Source: Umezawaea sp049997955
GTDB taxonomy: Bacteria; Actinomycetota; Actinomycetes; Mycobacteriales; Pseudonocardiaceae
DNA length: 64,000 bases
NCBI GenBank assembly: GCA_049997955.1
Contig: JAEBDY010000006.1
Coordinates: forward strand, 372,001 to 436,000
Reading direction: 5' to 3'
The translations under genes were made by a program, and so were the position numbers. The notes beneath the pieces were generated by a model. The model was not told the DNA's origin, ran no database searches, and worked only from the letters and a program-made list of their open reading frames with translations. This document shows, one piece after another, positions 9,089-16,169 of this stretch; within the stretch, counting starts at the first letter, position 1; every line of letters starts with the position of its first letter.

Positions 9089-9304
9089 CTAGCGCCGCCT
9101 CCAGCGACAACGCCGAGGCCTAATGCGCCGCGCGACCATCCAGGCCGCACAGTCCGCGCAGTAGTCGGTAGTCGCTCGAATCCAGGTGCACCGCCCACAG
9201 ATCCCGGCACACCACTTGGTCTCGACCCTCACCCGCAACGGCCGCAGCTCTGCCATTCGGCGTTCGAACGGGTCGCACGACATCAGGCGCTCAAGCAGCC
9301 TCAT
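9089..9304 (-). CDS. Small cysteine-rich (zinc-binding) hypothetical protein
   Basis: A 71-residue very basic protein with cysteines at 32, 36, 39, 49 and 52 (WCAGICGRC, YCADC), which could form a zinc finger. The Arg-rich C-terminus suggests nucleic-acid contact. ATG at 9304 has GGGAGG 6 bp upstream. It belongs to the set of tiny AICE genes between the regulator and the transfer operon. Function unknown. Confidence 0.55.
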   Translation of the reverse strand: MRLLERLMSCDPFERRMAELRPLRVRVETKWCAGICGRCTWIRATTDYCADCAAWMVARRIRPRRCRWRRR

Positions 9305-9363
9305 CACTCACCTCCCCTCAGATGGGAAAATCCAGGGCAGGCAATCCCACCCCGGACCAGACC

Positions 9364-9774
9364 TCAGGCCTCGTTCAGAGCCGACATCGCCAGCCGTAAA
9401 GCGCCCGCGGGCAAGTACCGCTCAGGCAGATCGGCATAGAGCGCCAAGCCGTCAAGCACCCGCACCGAGCTACGGACCGCCCGATAGCGAGCGGGCTGGT
9501 ACGGGTCGCACTGCGCCCGGTACTGCTCCGCCACGTCCACGAGCAGGTCAAGCGGACTGACGTCGAGCACGTCGCAGTAGATCCCCAGCCCTTGCGACGA
9601 CAGCCCACGACTTCCACGCTCGACCTTCGAGATCAACGCGGCCGAGACCCCGAACTTCTCCACCATCACCGCAGGCAGAACGCCTGCTTCCTTCCGCAGC
9701 GACCGCAGGTGAGAGCCCATGACCTGGTCGTACTGGCTCCGCCGAGGCTGAGGCCGACCATTCGCCCCGCTCAT
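9364..9774 (-). CDS. XRE-family helix-turn-helix regulator
   Basis: A 136-residue protein. Residues about 18-70 form a Cro/CI-type HTH (LRSLRKEAGVLPAVMVEKFG, then VSAALISKVERGSRGLS). The C-terminal half is helical and of unknown function. In AICEs such genes control the switch between the integrated state and transfer, so it may regulate the operon downstream. Its start overlaps the stop of the preceding gene by 4 bp (ATGA). Confidence 0.82.
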   Translation of the reverse strand: MSGANGRPQPRRSQYDQVMGSHLRSLRKEAGVLPAVMVEKFGVSAALISKVERGSRGLSSQGLGIYCDVLDVSPLDLLVDVAEQYRAQCDPYQPARYRAVRSSVRVLDGLALYADLPERYLPAGALRLAMSALNEA

Positions 9775-10028
9775 CCCTGCACCACCGGGTTCTTCGACAG
9801 CGCGTGACGCCCTTCCCGGCCGTCGAGGTGATCAGCGAGCTTGCCCGCCTCCCGCGACAACTCCCGGCAGAACTTCGCCAGCACTTCAAGACCACCGGGG
9901 AACGGCGGGAGCTGGATAGCCACGTTGACCGGGTCGAGGTAGATCACCAGCGCGGGCAGTTCCTCGGTGATGTGAACCATCCCGGCCGCCGCGTCCCGCC
10001 CAGGCGAGCACGTCACGTTGAACCCCAT
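9771..10028 (-). CDS. Hypothetical AICE protein
   Basis: 85 residues, not recognised. It has an N-terminal beta-rich part (TEELPALVIYLDPVNVAIQLPPF) and a charged helical tail. Tight ATGA overlaps with both neighbours (10028-10030 and 9771-9774) support it as a real operon gene of the element. Confidence 0.55.
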   Translation of the reverse strand: MGFNVTCSPGRDAAAGMVHITEELPALVIYLDPVNVAIQLPPFPGGLEVLAKFCRELSREAGKLADHLDGREGRHALSKNPVVQG

Positions 10029-10237
10029 CAGCTCTGCCCCTTCTTCTTGGCCGGGGCCTCGAAGGCCGCTAGCCCTTCACTGATCGCGCCGGCCAGCCGA
10101 GGCAGCGCCTCACGGTCCACGACCAGAACCGCCGGGAATGCGTTGCCGAGCCGGATCTCCACGCGGTCGGCGAACACCATCGGCTCGACTCGTATGGGGA
10201 GATTCGCGGTCACGTGCACCCGCACCATGTCAGCCAC
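10028..10237 (-). CDS. Hypothetical AICE protein
   Basis: 69 residues, not recognised. It is predicted beta-rich (VRVHVTANLPIRVEPMVFAD) with a Lys-rich tail. It resembles the next gene in its hydrophobic-beta layout, so the two could be partners. The start is GTG at 10237, 4 bp after the preceding stop; ATG at 10228 is an alternative. Confidence 0.5.
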   Translation of the reverse strand: MADMVRVHVTANLPIRVEPMVFADRVEIRLGNAFPAVLVVDREALPRLAGAISEGLAAFEAPAKKKGQS

Positions 10238-10240
10238 GAC

Positions 10241-10693
10241 TCACGCGGCCTTGGCAGCGCTCTTGGCAACGACAGGCTTCATCCCGGTAGCCCGCAGGCT
10301 GTACCCGAGCTTCGCCCGGCACCGGTGACGCTCCCCCGCCGCACCCGAGCGGCAGCCCTTGTCATCTATCCAAGGCGTCACCGTCAGCCCTTCGAACAGC
10401 ACCGGCCGCACATCCGTGCCGGGGATTGCCTCCGGTGGGACCGGCTGGTGAGGAGCCGCGATCTTCACCGTCACCACGGCGTCCGTCTTGCGCTCCGCCG
10501 CCTGATCGATGGCCAGCACCGACCAGACCAGGAGCCCGTTCTCCTTGTCCTTCTCCTGCTCGACCGGCAGCCCCTTAGCCCGCTCGTCGGCGGATTGGAA
10601 CTTGAGCACCGGCTCGACCCCCATCACCAGCGCCCCACGAGGGAACACGAAGTCATGACCCGCCGGGAGCCTGCTCCCACCTGTGATCGCCAT
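10241..10693 (-). CDS. Hypothetical AICE protein, first gene of a leftward set
   Basis: 150 residues from ATG at 10693 (MAITGGSRLPAGHDFVFPRG), which has AGGAGA upstream; a longer reading would start inside the divergent promoter. No domain is recognised. Two cysteines and a basic C-terminus (KGCRSGAAGERHRCRAKLGY) are present. Its position at the head of the chain 10693 to 9364 and its divergence from the HTH-DUF5919 gene suggest shared control from the 154-bp spacer. Confidence 0.55.
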   Translation of the reverse strand: MAITGGSRLPAGHDFVFPRGALVMGVEPVLKFQSADERAKGLPVEQEKDKENGLLVWSVLAIDQAAERKTDAVVTVKIAAPHQPVPPEAIPGTDVRPVLFEGLTVTPWIDDKGCRSGAAGERHRCRAKLGYSLRATGMKPVVAKSAAKAA

Positions 10694-10802
10694 CGGCTGT
10701 CTCCTGTCATCCGTGTCGGCCTGACCTGCGGTCGGGCGTTCTCGACACTGACCACTTTCCGCCGAATGACGGGACGACAGCACCACATGGCAGGACAACT
10801 AC

Positions 10803-10830
10803 AGACGTCCTTGCTACATTGAAGACGTCC
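10803..10830. promoter_or_regulatory. Candidate operator: two AGACGTCC repeats
   Basis: AGACGTCC occurs at 10803-10810 and again at 10823-10830, 20 bp apart (about two helical turns). Each contains the palindrome GACGTC. They sit between divergent genes, just upstream of the ribosome site at 10842-10848. This spacing suits cooperative binding by a dimeric regulator such as an HTH protein of the element. Inference only. Confidence 0.4.
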
Positions 10831-10853
10831 CTAACTGTCACAAAGGAGTGGCC

Positions 10854-11597
10854 ATGCCGAACCAACGCCTGCGAGATTCCTTGCTACGCAACGGTTTGAC
10901 CCTCGATCACGTGGCCAACACGACGGGCGTCGACCCCAAAACGGTCGAGCGGTGGATCACGAAGGACCGCACCCCGTACCCCCGGCACCGGCACGCGATC
11001 TCGACCCTCGTGGGCGAGACAGAGACGTACCTCTGGCCAAACGCCGTGGCTGGCGAGGCCAAGAAGGAGATCAACGAGTCCGAGGTGGTGCAGGTCTACG
11101 CACACCGACACTCGATCACCCAGGACGTCTGGGCACACCTGCTCAACCAGGCCAAGCTCAACGTCTCGGTCCTGGTCTACTCAGGAATGTTCCTGACCGA
11201 CAACCCGGCCCTGATCCGCACCATGCGCCAGAAGGCCGAGGACGGCGTCAAGATCCGCCTCCTGCTAGGCGACCCGGCCAGCCGCGAGGTAGCCCGCCGC
11301 AGCGAGGAGGAAGGCATCGGCAAGGGCACCCTCGCAGCCAAGGTCCGCAACGCCCTCGCGTTCTTCAAGCCCCTGGCAGACAGCGGCCACGCCGAGGTCA
11401 GATGCCACAAGACCACGCTCTACAACTCGATCTACAGGTTCGATGACGAGATGCTCGTCAACACCCACGTACACGGCTTCATGGCTGGTCACGCGCCCGT
11501 GCTCCATCTGCGACGTCTGTCCGGCGGGGACTTGTTCGAAACATACGCAGAGAGCTTCCAGGGCGTCTGGGACGCCGCCAAGCCACCGAAGTGGTAG
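10854..11597 (+). CDS. HTH protein with DUF5919 (phospholipase D-like) domain
   Basis: 247 residues from ATG at 10854, with GGAG 5 bp upstream; the in-frame GTG at 10848 overlaps that site. Residues about 1-50 are an XRE-like HTH (LTLDHVANTTGVDPKTVERW). The remainder resembles the PLD-related DUF5919 region, with VLVYSGMF, VKIRLLLGDPAS and TLYNSIYRFDDEMLVN. A catalytic HKD motif is incomplete, so binding or sensing is more likely than lipid cleavage. It precedes the Nudix gene by 10 bp in the same direction. Regulator plus Nudix pairs recur on actinomycete elements. Confidence 0.75.
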   Translation: MPNQRLRDSLLRNGLTLDHVANTTGVDPKTVERWITKDRTPYPRHRHAISTLVGETETYLWPNAVAGEAKKEINESEVVQVYAHRHSITQDVWAHLLNQAKLNVSVLVYSGMFLTDNPALIRTMRQKAEDGVKIRLLLGDPASREVARRSEEEGIGKGTLAAKVRNALAFFKPLADSGHAEVRCHKTTLYNSIYRFDDEMLVNTHVHGFMAGHAPVLHLRRLSGGDLFETYAESFQGVWDAAKPPKW

Positions 11598-11607
11598 GCA
11601 GGTAGGT

Positions 11608-12081
11608 ATGGCGCGCACCGATCACTACCACGACCCCAACGCCCCCAAGGCCACCAACATCGTGGTCGCAGTAACCGCGTTCGTGCAGGACGACCAGGGC
11701 CACCTACTGATGATCAGGCGTACTGACAACGACCTCTACTCGATCCCAGGTGGAGCACAGGACGTGGGCGAGACCATCGGTCACACGGTAATTCGAGAAG
11801 TAAAAGAGGAAACCGGTATCGACGTCGAGCCTATCGACATGATCGGCATCTACTCCGACCCAGCCCACGTCATCTCCTACACAGATGGCGAAGTCCGACA
11901 ACAATTCTCGATCTGCTTCCGCGCCCGTCCAACCGGTGGCAAGCTGCGTACAAGCGACGAGTCCAGCGAAGTGCAATGGGTCGACCGAGAAAATCTCGCC
12001 ACACTGGCGATTCACCCGTCAATCCGACTCCGCATAGAGCATGGATTCGCAGATAAAGCGAAACCCTACTTTGCCTCTTGA
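11608..12081 (+). CDS. Nudix hydrolase, possible Pif-like element immunity protein
   Basis: 157 residues with a complete Nudix box at about 49-71: Gly49, Glu55, then REVKEETGI (consensus Gx5Ex7REUxEExGU). It hydrolyses a nucleoside diphosphate-linked substrate using a divalent metal; the substrate is unknown. In pSAM2 the Nudix protein Pif prevents redundant transfer between cells that already carry the element, and a Nudix gene in an AICE suggests the same job here. ATG at 11608 follows GGCAGGTAGG. It converges with the HD gene, overlapping by 16 bp. Confidence 0.85.
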   Translation: MARTDHYHDPNAPKATNIVVAVTAFVQDDQGHLLMIRRTDNDLYSIPGGAQDVGETIGHTVIREVKEETGIDVEPIDMIGIYSDPAHVISYTDGEVRQQFSICFRARPTGGKLRTSDESSEVQWVDRENLATLAIHPSIRLRIEHGFADKAKPYFAS

Positions 12082-12635
12082 TCTAGACCTGCTGCCCGCA
12101 GTCGCGCCTCAGTCCGCTCGACCGCTGCCATAAGTTCAGGCTTTGCTTGCCGGATGAAGAATGTCACCAGATCTTGCGGTCCGTAACGCATTTTAATTTC
12201 CTCGATCCGATTTTGCGCGTTCGTCGGTTCACCATCGGGAGTAGTGGTCATGTCCGCCCACCAGAGAGCGTCTCGGAGCGAGGTCTCTTCGTCCGCCCAC
12301 TCGGAAAGTTCAGCAGATAACCCTCTCAGTTCGGCCTCACGATACGCACATGTGTGATGAGCAACCAGTGCGCACATCCGCTCCGGAGCTCCTTGATCAC
12401 GAAGATATCGGGCACCGTCCAATGGATGAAACCCCGTCAGAGCGAGCTCTGGCGCATAACCCACGTCGTGCGCTACTGCCGCGCCTACCAATAGGTCCGC
12501 ATCCTCTCGCGAGAACAATGGACTCAGATCACTTGCCCGCTTCGCCACACCTTGTACATGCGCCCAGCGTCGGGGTAGTACTCCAGCAAGCGTCTCCTGA
12601 GCAAGATCGCGTGCCCACACCACCAGTTCATCCAC
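12066..12635 (-). CDS. HD-domain metal-dependent phosphohydrolase
   Basis: 189 residues. Candidate metal ligands are His26 (RRWAHVQG), His56-Asp57 (AAVAHDVGY), His93-His94 (VAHHT) and Asp128 (WWADMTT), an H...HD...D arrangement. HPLDGARYL is also common in this HD group. Members hydrolyse nucleotides or phosphoesters; no substrate can be given. HD and Nudix genes often travel together on actinomycete mobile elements. The 3' end overlaps the Nudix gene tail to tail. Confidence 0.8.
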   Translation of the reverse strand: MDELVVWARDLAQETLAGVLPRRWAHVQGVAKRASDLSPLFSREDADLLVGAAVAHDVGYAPELALTGFHPLDGARYLRDQGAPERMCALVAHHTCAYREAELRGLSAELSEWADEETSLRDALWWADMTTTPDGEPTNAQNRIEEIKMRYGPQDLVTFFIRQAKPELMAAVERTEARLRAAGLDQEAK

Positions 12636-12674
12636 TAGACCACCTTAGCCTTGATTTAATTTTCACGAAAACAA

Positions 12675-13445
12675 CTATTGCCAAATACGAAAGACTTCAT
12701 CGAAGCCTCCAATAGTGTTCAACGAAACCCTAGGCCAATGGAAATGATGTCGAATTGGCGGCCATATCTGCTGAAAATTATCCTCAAAACGTGCCCCAAA
12801 CCTCGCGTTCACACCGATAGACATTTCGCAAGGAAAGTCATGGCTCAGCACCGTGACAACGAGTTCACCAATCGAGAACATTACAACGCCAGCTTGGCCA
12901 TTTTTCACCAGTTCGCGAATATCAGCAGAATCCTCCGATACGATAGATTGAAGAATACTACGATTTCGCGTCATTGAAACCGCTACCCGATCACCGTCAA
13001 CATATGGCGTATGGCGAGACAGCCAAACGATGGTAGAAGTTGACGGCTTTCGGTGTTCGTAGATAAATGCGTACTCTCGCAATGGCAAGATCGCATTCTC
13101 AGGGTTCATACGACATATGACCAGCGCAGTCTTCGCAGCCCAGGTGGCCAACAACTGTTGCGAACCGGCAACAAGTCGCAATTTCTCGCCCCGAAGCATC
13201 TTCTTTAGGAACTTTTGCGACCTACCCTCAAGATCGGACATCCATCCGTTATTACAGGTTCCACATACCTCCTTTACCGTCAATGAGAAAGGCTTCCCCA
13301 TCCAATTTTGACGCACTCCATCTTGCTTTGCGGTCTCAAATTCAGCTCGCCCTGGGGACCCCATCTCTTCCTGTATCCACCTCGCAAAAATATGTTCCGC
13401 CGTCATCTTCACGCCTGCCACGCCACAAAATACACACTTCTTCAC
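12675..13445 (-). CDS. HNH-type predicted endonuclease (AICE cargo)
   Basis: 256 residues. The N-terminus has the zinc and HNH features of a treble-clef nuclease: C4-V-F-C7, then EHIFARW (His18), then C61-G-T-C64-N-N-G-W. The CNNGWM and EHI pair is common in uncharacterised HNH proteins of defence islands. The C-terminal 180 residues are not recognised and may be a sensor or substrate-binding domain. Base composition is clearly AT-richer than the element core. It faces the same way as the DUF6414-like gene 80 bp upstream, so they may be one unit. Confidence 0.72.
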   Translation of the reverse strand: MKKCVFCGVAGVKMTAEHIFARWIQEEMGSPGRAEFETAKQDGVRQNWMGKPFSLTVKEVCGTCNNGWMSDLEGRSQKFLKKMLRGEKLRLVAGSQQLLATWAAKTALVICRMNPENAILPLREYAFIYEHRKPSTSTIVWLSRHTPYVDGDRVAVSMTRNRSILQSIVSEDSADIRELVKNGQAGVVMFSIGELVVTVLSHDFPCEMSIGVNARFGARFEDNFQQIWPPIRHHFHWPRVSLNTIGGFDEVFRIWQ

Positions 13446-13525
13446 TCAATCCTCTCGATTCATATTTCATTTACTCTCTCATGCGGAGAAATTTCATCAA
13501 GAATAGAATGACAATATGACACACG

Positions 13526-14584
13526 CTATGAAATAGCCTTTCGCTCCATCACTCTATAAACCGCAATTGGGATCACGGAAAGCGCTGGATGCTGAGGAAG
13601 GTCCGTCAGGCCCGTCGCAGCAACATCCTCAATTACACCATTAACTATACGAACAAAGTTATTCCGATCAAATGATCCGGCCACCTCCTGCGCTAGGGCA
13701 TTATTCCTCTCCGTTCGAGCTTGAATTTCAGCGGGCGACTGCGAGTAGTGTCCCACTGTTCCCACCAAAGTCCACGTCTGAGATGAGGACCCGAACCTGC
13801 GCCCAATGCTGTGCGCATCAGCGTCTAGATACCTCCTATTTTCCATCAGCCTGGCGGTCACGATCATAGAATTGCGCTCTCCAGAATTAAACTGCACAAT
13901 ATTTAACCCTGGAGAAAATAGTCCCCTTGACGTCTTAAGGATGCCCTTTAGGAATTCAACAGAGTAGCCATATTCAGCGCTAAACTGCTCAATCTTATCT
14001 TCTAACCTGAATTCATCCTTACCCCTGACCTCAGCCCCATCCCCAACTGAGTTTCGCGCAGGCTTCTTTCCCTTCTGATTGACAGCAGGAGCCCCGACCT
14101 CTTGGATAATCTGTAAGGCTTTGACGAAGTCCTCATAACCGGAGAGCGTCACAGAGAGGTTCGAGAGTATCGCACCAAGAAAAGCGCTATCAAAAAGAAA
14201 TCCATCCGCGGTTAGGCGAAATAACGACCCCTCAGGGCATGCACTTTTAATACGGTTGAAAACACCTTCATTATCTTCACTGAATATATCACTAATATCA
14301 GTTAGCCATCCATCTTCCAGGGCGTCTTCAAGCTCCGGAAACAATGAATCGAGCATTGACCTATTTACATACGACTCAGATCCAGACTCAGGTGAATACG
14401 ACAAAACTTTATTCCACCCAACAGAAGTGCGACTCGAATCTTTCGATGTAAGTCGAGATTCTTCGGGCACACCGTATTCTAATTGACCAGCAATGGATTT
14501 GACCTTTTCCACATCAACGTACAGATAGTCCCGCAAAATCTGACGCGGATAGCCATCATTTTCAACCATGCAAAACGATAACAT
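13526..14584 (-). CDS. DUF6414-like hypothetical protein (AICE cargo)
   Basis: 352 residues from ATG at 14584, preceded closely by GGGAAGG; ATG at 14569 is an alternative. The N-terminal YLYVDVEKVKSIAGQLEYGV matches my memory of the DUF6414 family, whose function is unknown. The middle part includes a poorly conserved charged linker (QKGKKPARNS). The C-terminus has LVGTVGHYS followed by a conserved-looking helical tail. The codon use is AT-rich. It heads a probable two-gene unit with the HNH gene, consistent with an acquired defence or conflict module, but no activity is shown. Confidence 0.6.
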   Translation of the reverse strand: MLSFCMVENDGYPRQILRDYLYVDVEKVKSIAGQLEYGVPEESRLTSKDSSRTSVGWNKVLSYSPESGSESYVNRSMLDSLFPELEDALEDGWLTDISDIFSEDNEGVFNRIKSACPEGSLFRLTADGFLFDSAFLGAILSNLSVTLSGYEDFVKALQIIQEVGAPAVNQKGKKPARNSVGDGAEVRGKDEFRLEDKIEQFSAEYGYSVEFLKGILKTSRGLFSPGLNIVQFNSGERNSMIVTARLMENRRYLDADAHSIGRRFGSSSQTWTLVGTVGHYSQSPAEIQARTERNNALAQEVAGSFDRNNFVRIVNGVIEDVAATGLTDLPQHPALSVIPIAVYRVMERKAIS

Positions 14585-15209
14585 CAACCTTCCCGCATTC
14601 GTCAAACCGACTCGCAGACAAGTCAAATATTCACTAGTATCACGTCAATATTCTGCCGAATCTAGCTCTACAGGATCAAGAGCGCCGCCTTCGGCGGCGC
14701 GTGCAGGTCCTTGCGCTGGCAGCTTGGCCACATCCATCCCGGCACGCCCGGCCTCCGCTTCGCTGCGCCGGGCGACCGGGCGGCGCGGAGCGCCGTACTG
14801 AGGACCTGGTGCCGCCGAGGAGCTGTTGCCCCATGAGGCCGTTCGTCCACGGTCCCCACGAGCGCCGAGGGGTCACCGCGGAATGGGGCAGGGCGCTCGG
14901 CTGCCGCGACGGCTGCGCCGCCTTGCCACTGGGATCGAGTGGACGACATCGAGGGCCAGGGCGACGGGATGAGGAGCCAGGCGGTCACCCCGACTGGTGA
15001 GCATGGCGACGGCCGGTAGTGCCGCGTCAAGGCTGGAGGGCTTACTTTGACCCAGCGCTACCGGCCGCGTGATCGGCTTCGAGTCGGGATGACGTCAAGA
15101 GTGTGGCGCGGACTGCGGACTCCTGACGGACTGGCACCGTGGGCGGGAGGGTCTGGGGGCCGCTCGACCGCAGGTCACGAGGTATAGGGGACCGCTTGTC
15201 TGTCGTGCC
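14585..15209. other. Gene-poor right end of the element with hairpins
   Basis: I see no convincing gene. At 14682-14700 lies a perfect 8-bp stem hairpin GCGCCGCC-TTC-GGCGGCGC. The following 350 bp is GC-rich with several short inverted repeats. At 15108-15132 there are GCGGACT, GCGGACT and GACGGACT in close succession. AICEs need a cis-acting transfer locus (clt) recognised by TraB, and this non-coding end is a reasonable place for it, but the repeats are not a known clt motif. Confidence 0.35.
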
Positions 15210-15316
15210 TTCCTAAACCGTGTGTCGCAGGTTCGAATCCTGCCGGGGGCACTCACCTTTCGCCGGGTGAATCAGGCCCTGAGCAGCGGCAACGCGCTCG
15301 AGGCTTGATCTTTTTC
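15210..15316 (+). repeat. Right attachment site (attR), 107-bp direct repeat
   Basis: A copy of 3032-3138 with one mismatch. It contains the 3' 42 nt of the tRNA-Arg sequence, starting in the anticodon loop, but no 5' half, so it is a tRNA remnant rather than a second gene. Similarity fades quickly after 15316. It marks the return to chromosomal DNA; 15317-15508 holds nothing I can identify. Confidence 0.93.
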
Positions 15317-15508
15317 GGGGGTGAGCCGTATGTCACTGGGTTAACCGTTTCATGATGAACTGGTCGGGCGGCGCGTCCGTACCAAATACAGCGGGTCCTG
15401 TGTGAAGTCACGACGCCCGCTGGTCAGATGTCCGGTTTGTCGGAGTTGACCGGACAGTGGGTCTGGATGTCAGGTGGGAAACGGCGGCAGGTCGAGGCTG
15501 TTTCCGGT

Positions 15509-15982
15509 TCAGGTCGTTTGTGATCGCACGTGGCTGATGTGCGGCTCGTAGGCCGATAGGTCTCGGTGCGGCTCGTACGTGCTCAAGTAGTAGTAGTCGG
15601 CCATGATGTTGGCCTGCTGTTCCGTGTTGAACTCTGCGAACGTCTTGCCGCGCAGGCCTTCCGCGCCGCCGTAGTCGTAGAGGCTCTTCATGAAGAACCC
15701 GGCGAACGCTGTTGGCATCAGGCTGAGGACGCTGCGTCCGTGCTGGTACTGGTAGGCGTGGGTCAGTTCGTGGACCAGCCAGCGCTCGTACCTCGCCTGG
15801 TGCTGCGGGGTGGTCAGGACTCCCTTGGGGAAGGTTACGAGTCTTGGCAGCGTGCGGGCGACGCCGAAGCTGCCCAGCAGGCCGCCTTCGGCAAGCCTGA
15901 GTGCGCTGGTGTCCAGCGCGTCGCCGAACACCTCGCGGGCGATCTCGGCCTCGCGCGACTCCAAACTGCGGCGGAACACCAC
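15509..15982 (-). CDS. Small HExxH zinc-metalloprotease-like protein
   Basis: 157 residues from GTG at 15982, with AGGGAG upstream. The motif WLVHELTHAYQYQ gives a HExxH zinc site. VFGDALDTSALRL resembles the segment preceding HExxH in DUF4157-type domains found in polymorphic toxins and contractile-system cargo. QQANIMADYYYLSTY could supply a third ligand. There is no signal peptide. A terminator separates it from the type VII operon upstream, so it is probably transcribed alone. It lies first after attR on the chromosome side. Confidence 0.6.
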   Translation of the reverse strand: MVFRRSLESREAEIAREVFGDALDTSALRLAEGGLLGSFGVARTLPRLVTFPKGVLTTPQHQARYERWLVHELTHAYQYQHGRSVLSLMPTAFAGFFMKSLYDYGGAEGLRGKTFAEFNTEQQANIMADYYYLSTYEPHRDLSAYEPHISHVRSQTT

Positions 15983-16134
15983 GACAGCTCCCTGTTCGGC
16001 ATCGGATGCCCGGATGTTAAGCGGGGAGTGCCGTGATTGCCTACCGCAGGCCAGCAGGGGACCAAACGCTCCACCGTTGTGGCTGTCACGGTGAACTCCG
16101 CCCGCACGACGGCGAAACTCGATCCAGATGTTGC

Positions 16135-16165
16135 GGTGCGGCCGGGAGGTGCTCCCGGCCGCACC
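16135..16165 (-). terminator. Hairpin after the CD38-like effector gene
   Basis: A perfect 14-bp stem (GGTGCGGCCGGGAG, 16135-16148, with 16152-16165) and a 3-nt loop lies 4 bp beyond the stop of the leftward effector gene. There is no T-run, as is common in actinomycetes. It probably ends the second type VII unit. Confidence 0.7.
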
Positions 16166-16169
16166 CGGA

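Larger units (their letters stand above)
3032..15209. mobile_element. Actinomycete integrative and conjugative element (AICE, pSAM2/SLP1 type), 12.2 kb
   Basis: The span is bounded by 107-bp direct repeats, one overlapping a tRNA gene, and holds the full AICE core: tyrosine integrase, Xis, RepSA-like rolling-circle initiator and an FtsK/TraB-type double-stranded DNA translocase in one leftward operon. A Nudix gene sits in the accessory part, as Pif does in pSAM2. Core genes are GC-rich like the chromosome, while cargo at 3.26-4.03 kb and 12.7-14.6 kb is clearly AT-richer. All core genes look intact, so the element may be functional. Confidence 0.92.

Noticed and set aside
14668..15030. A possible 120-residue leftward protein at the right end of the AICE
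   Set aside because: No ribosome site, no domain and a composition typical of GC-rich non-coding sequence.
15210..15251. Second tRNA-Arg gene
   Set aside because: Only the 3' 42 nt from the anticodon loop onwards are present; there is no D-arm or 5' acceptor strand. It is the attR copy.
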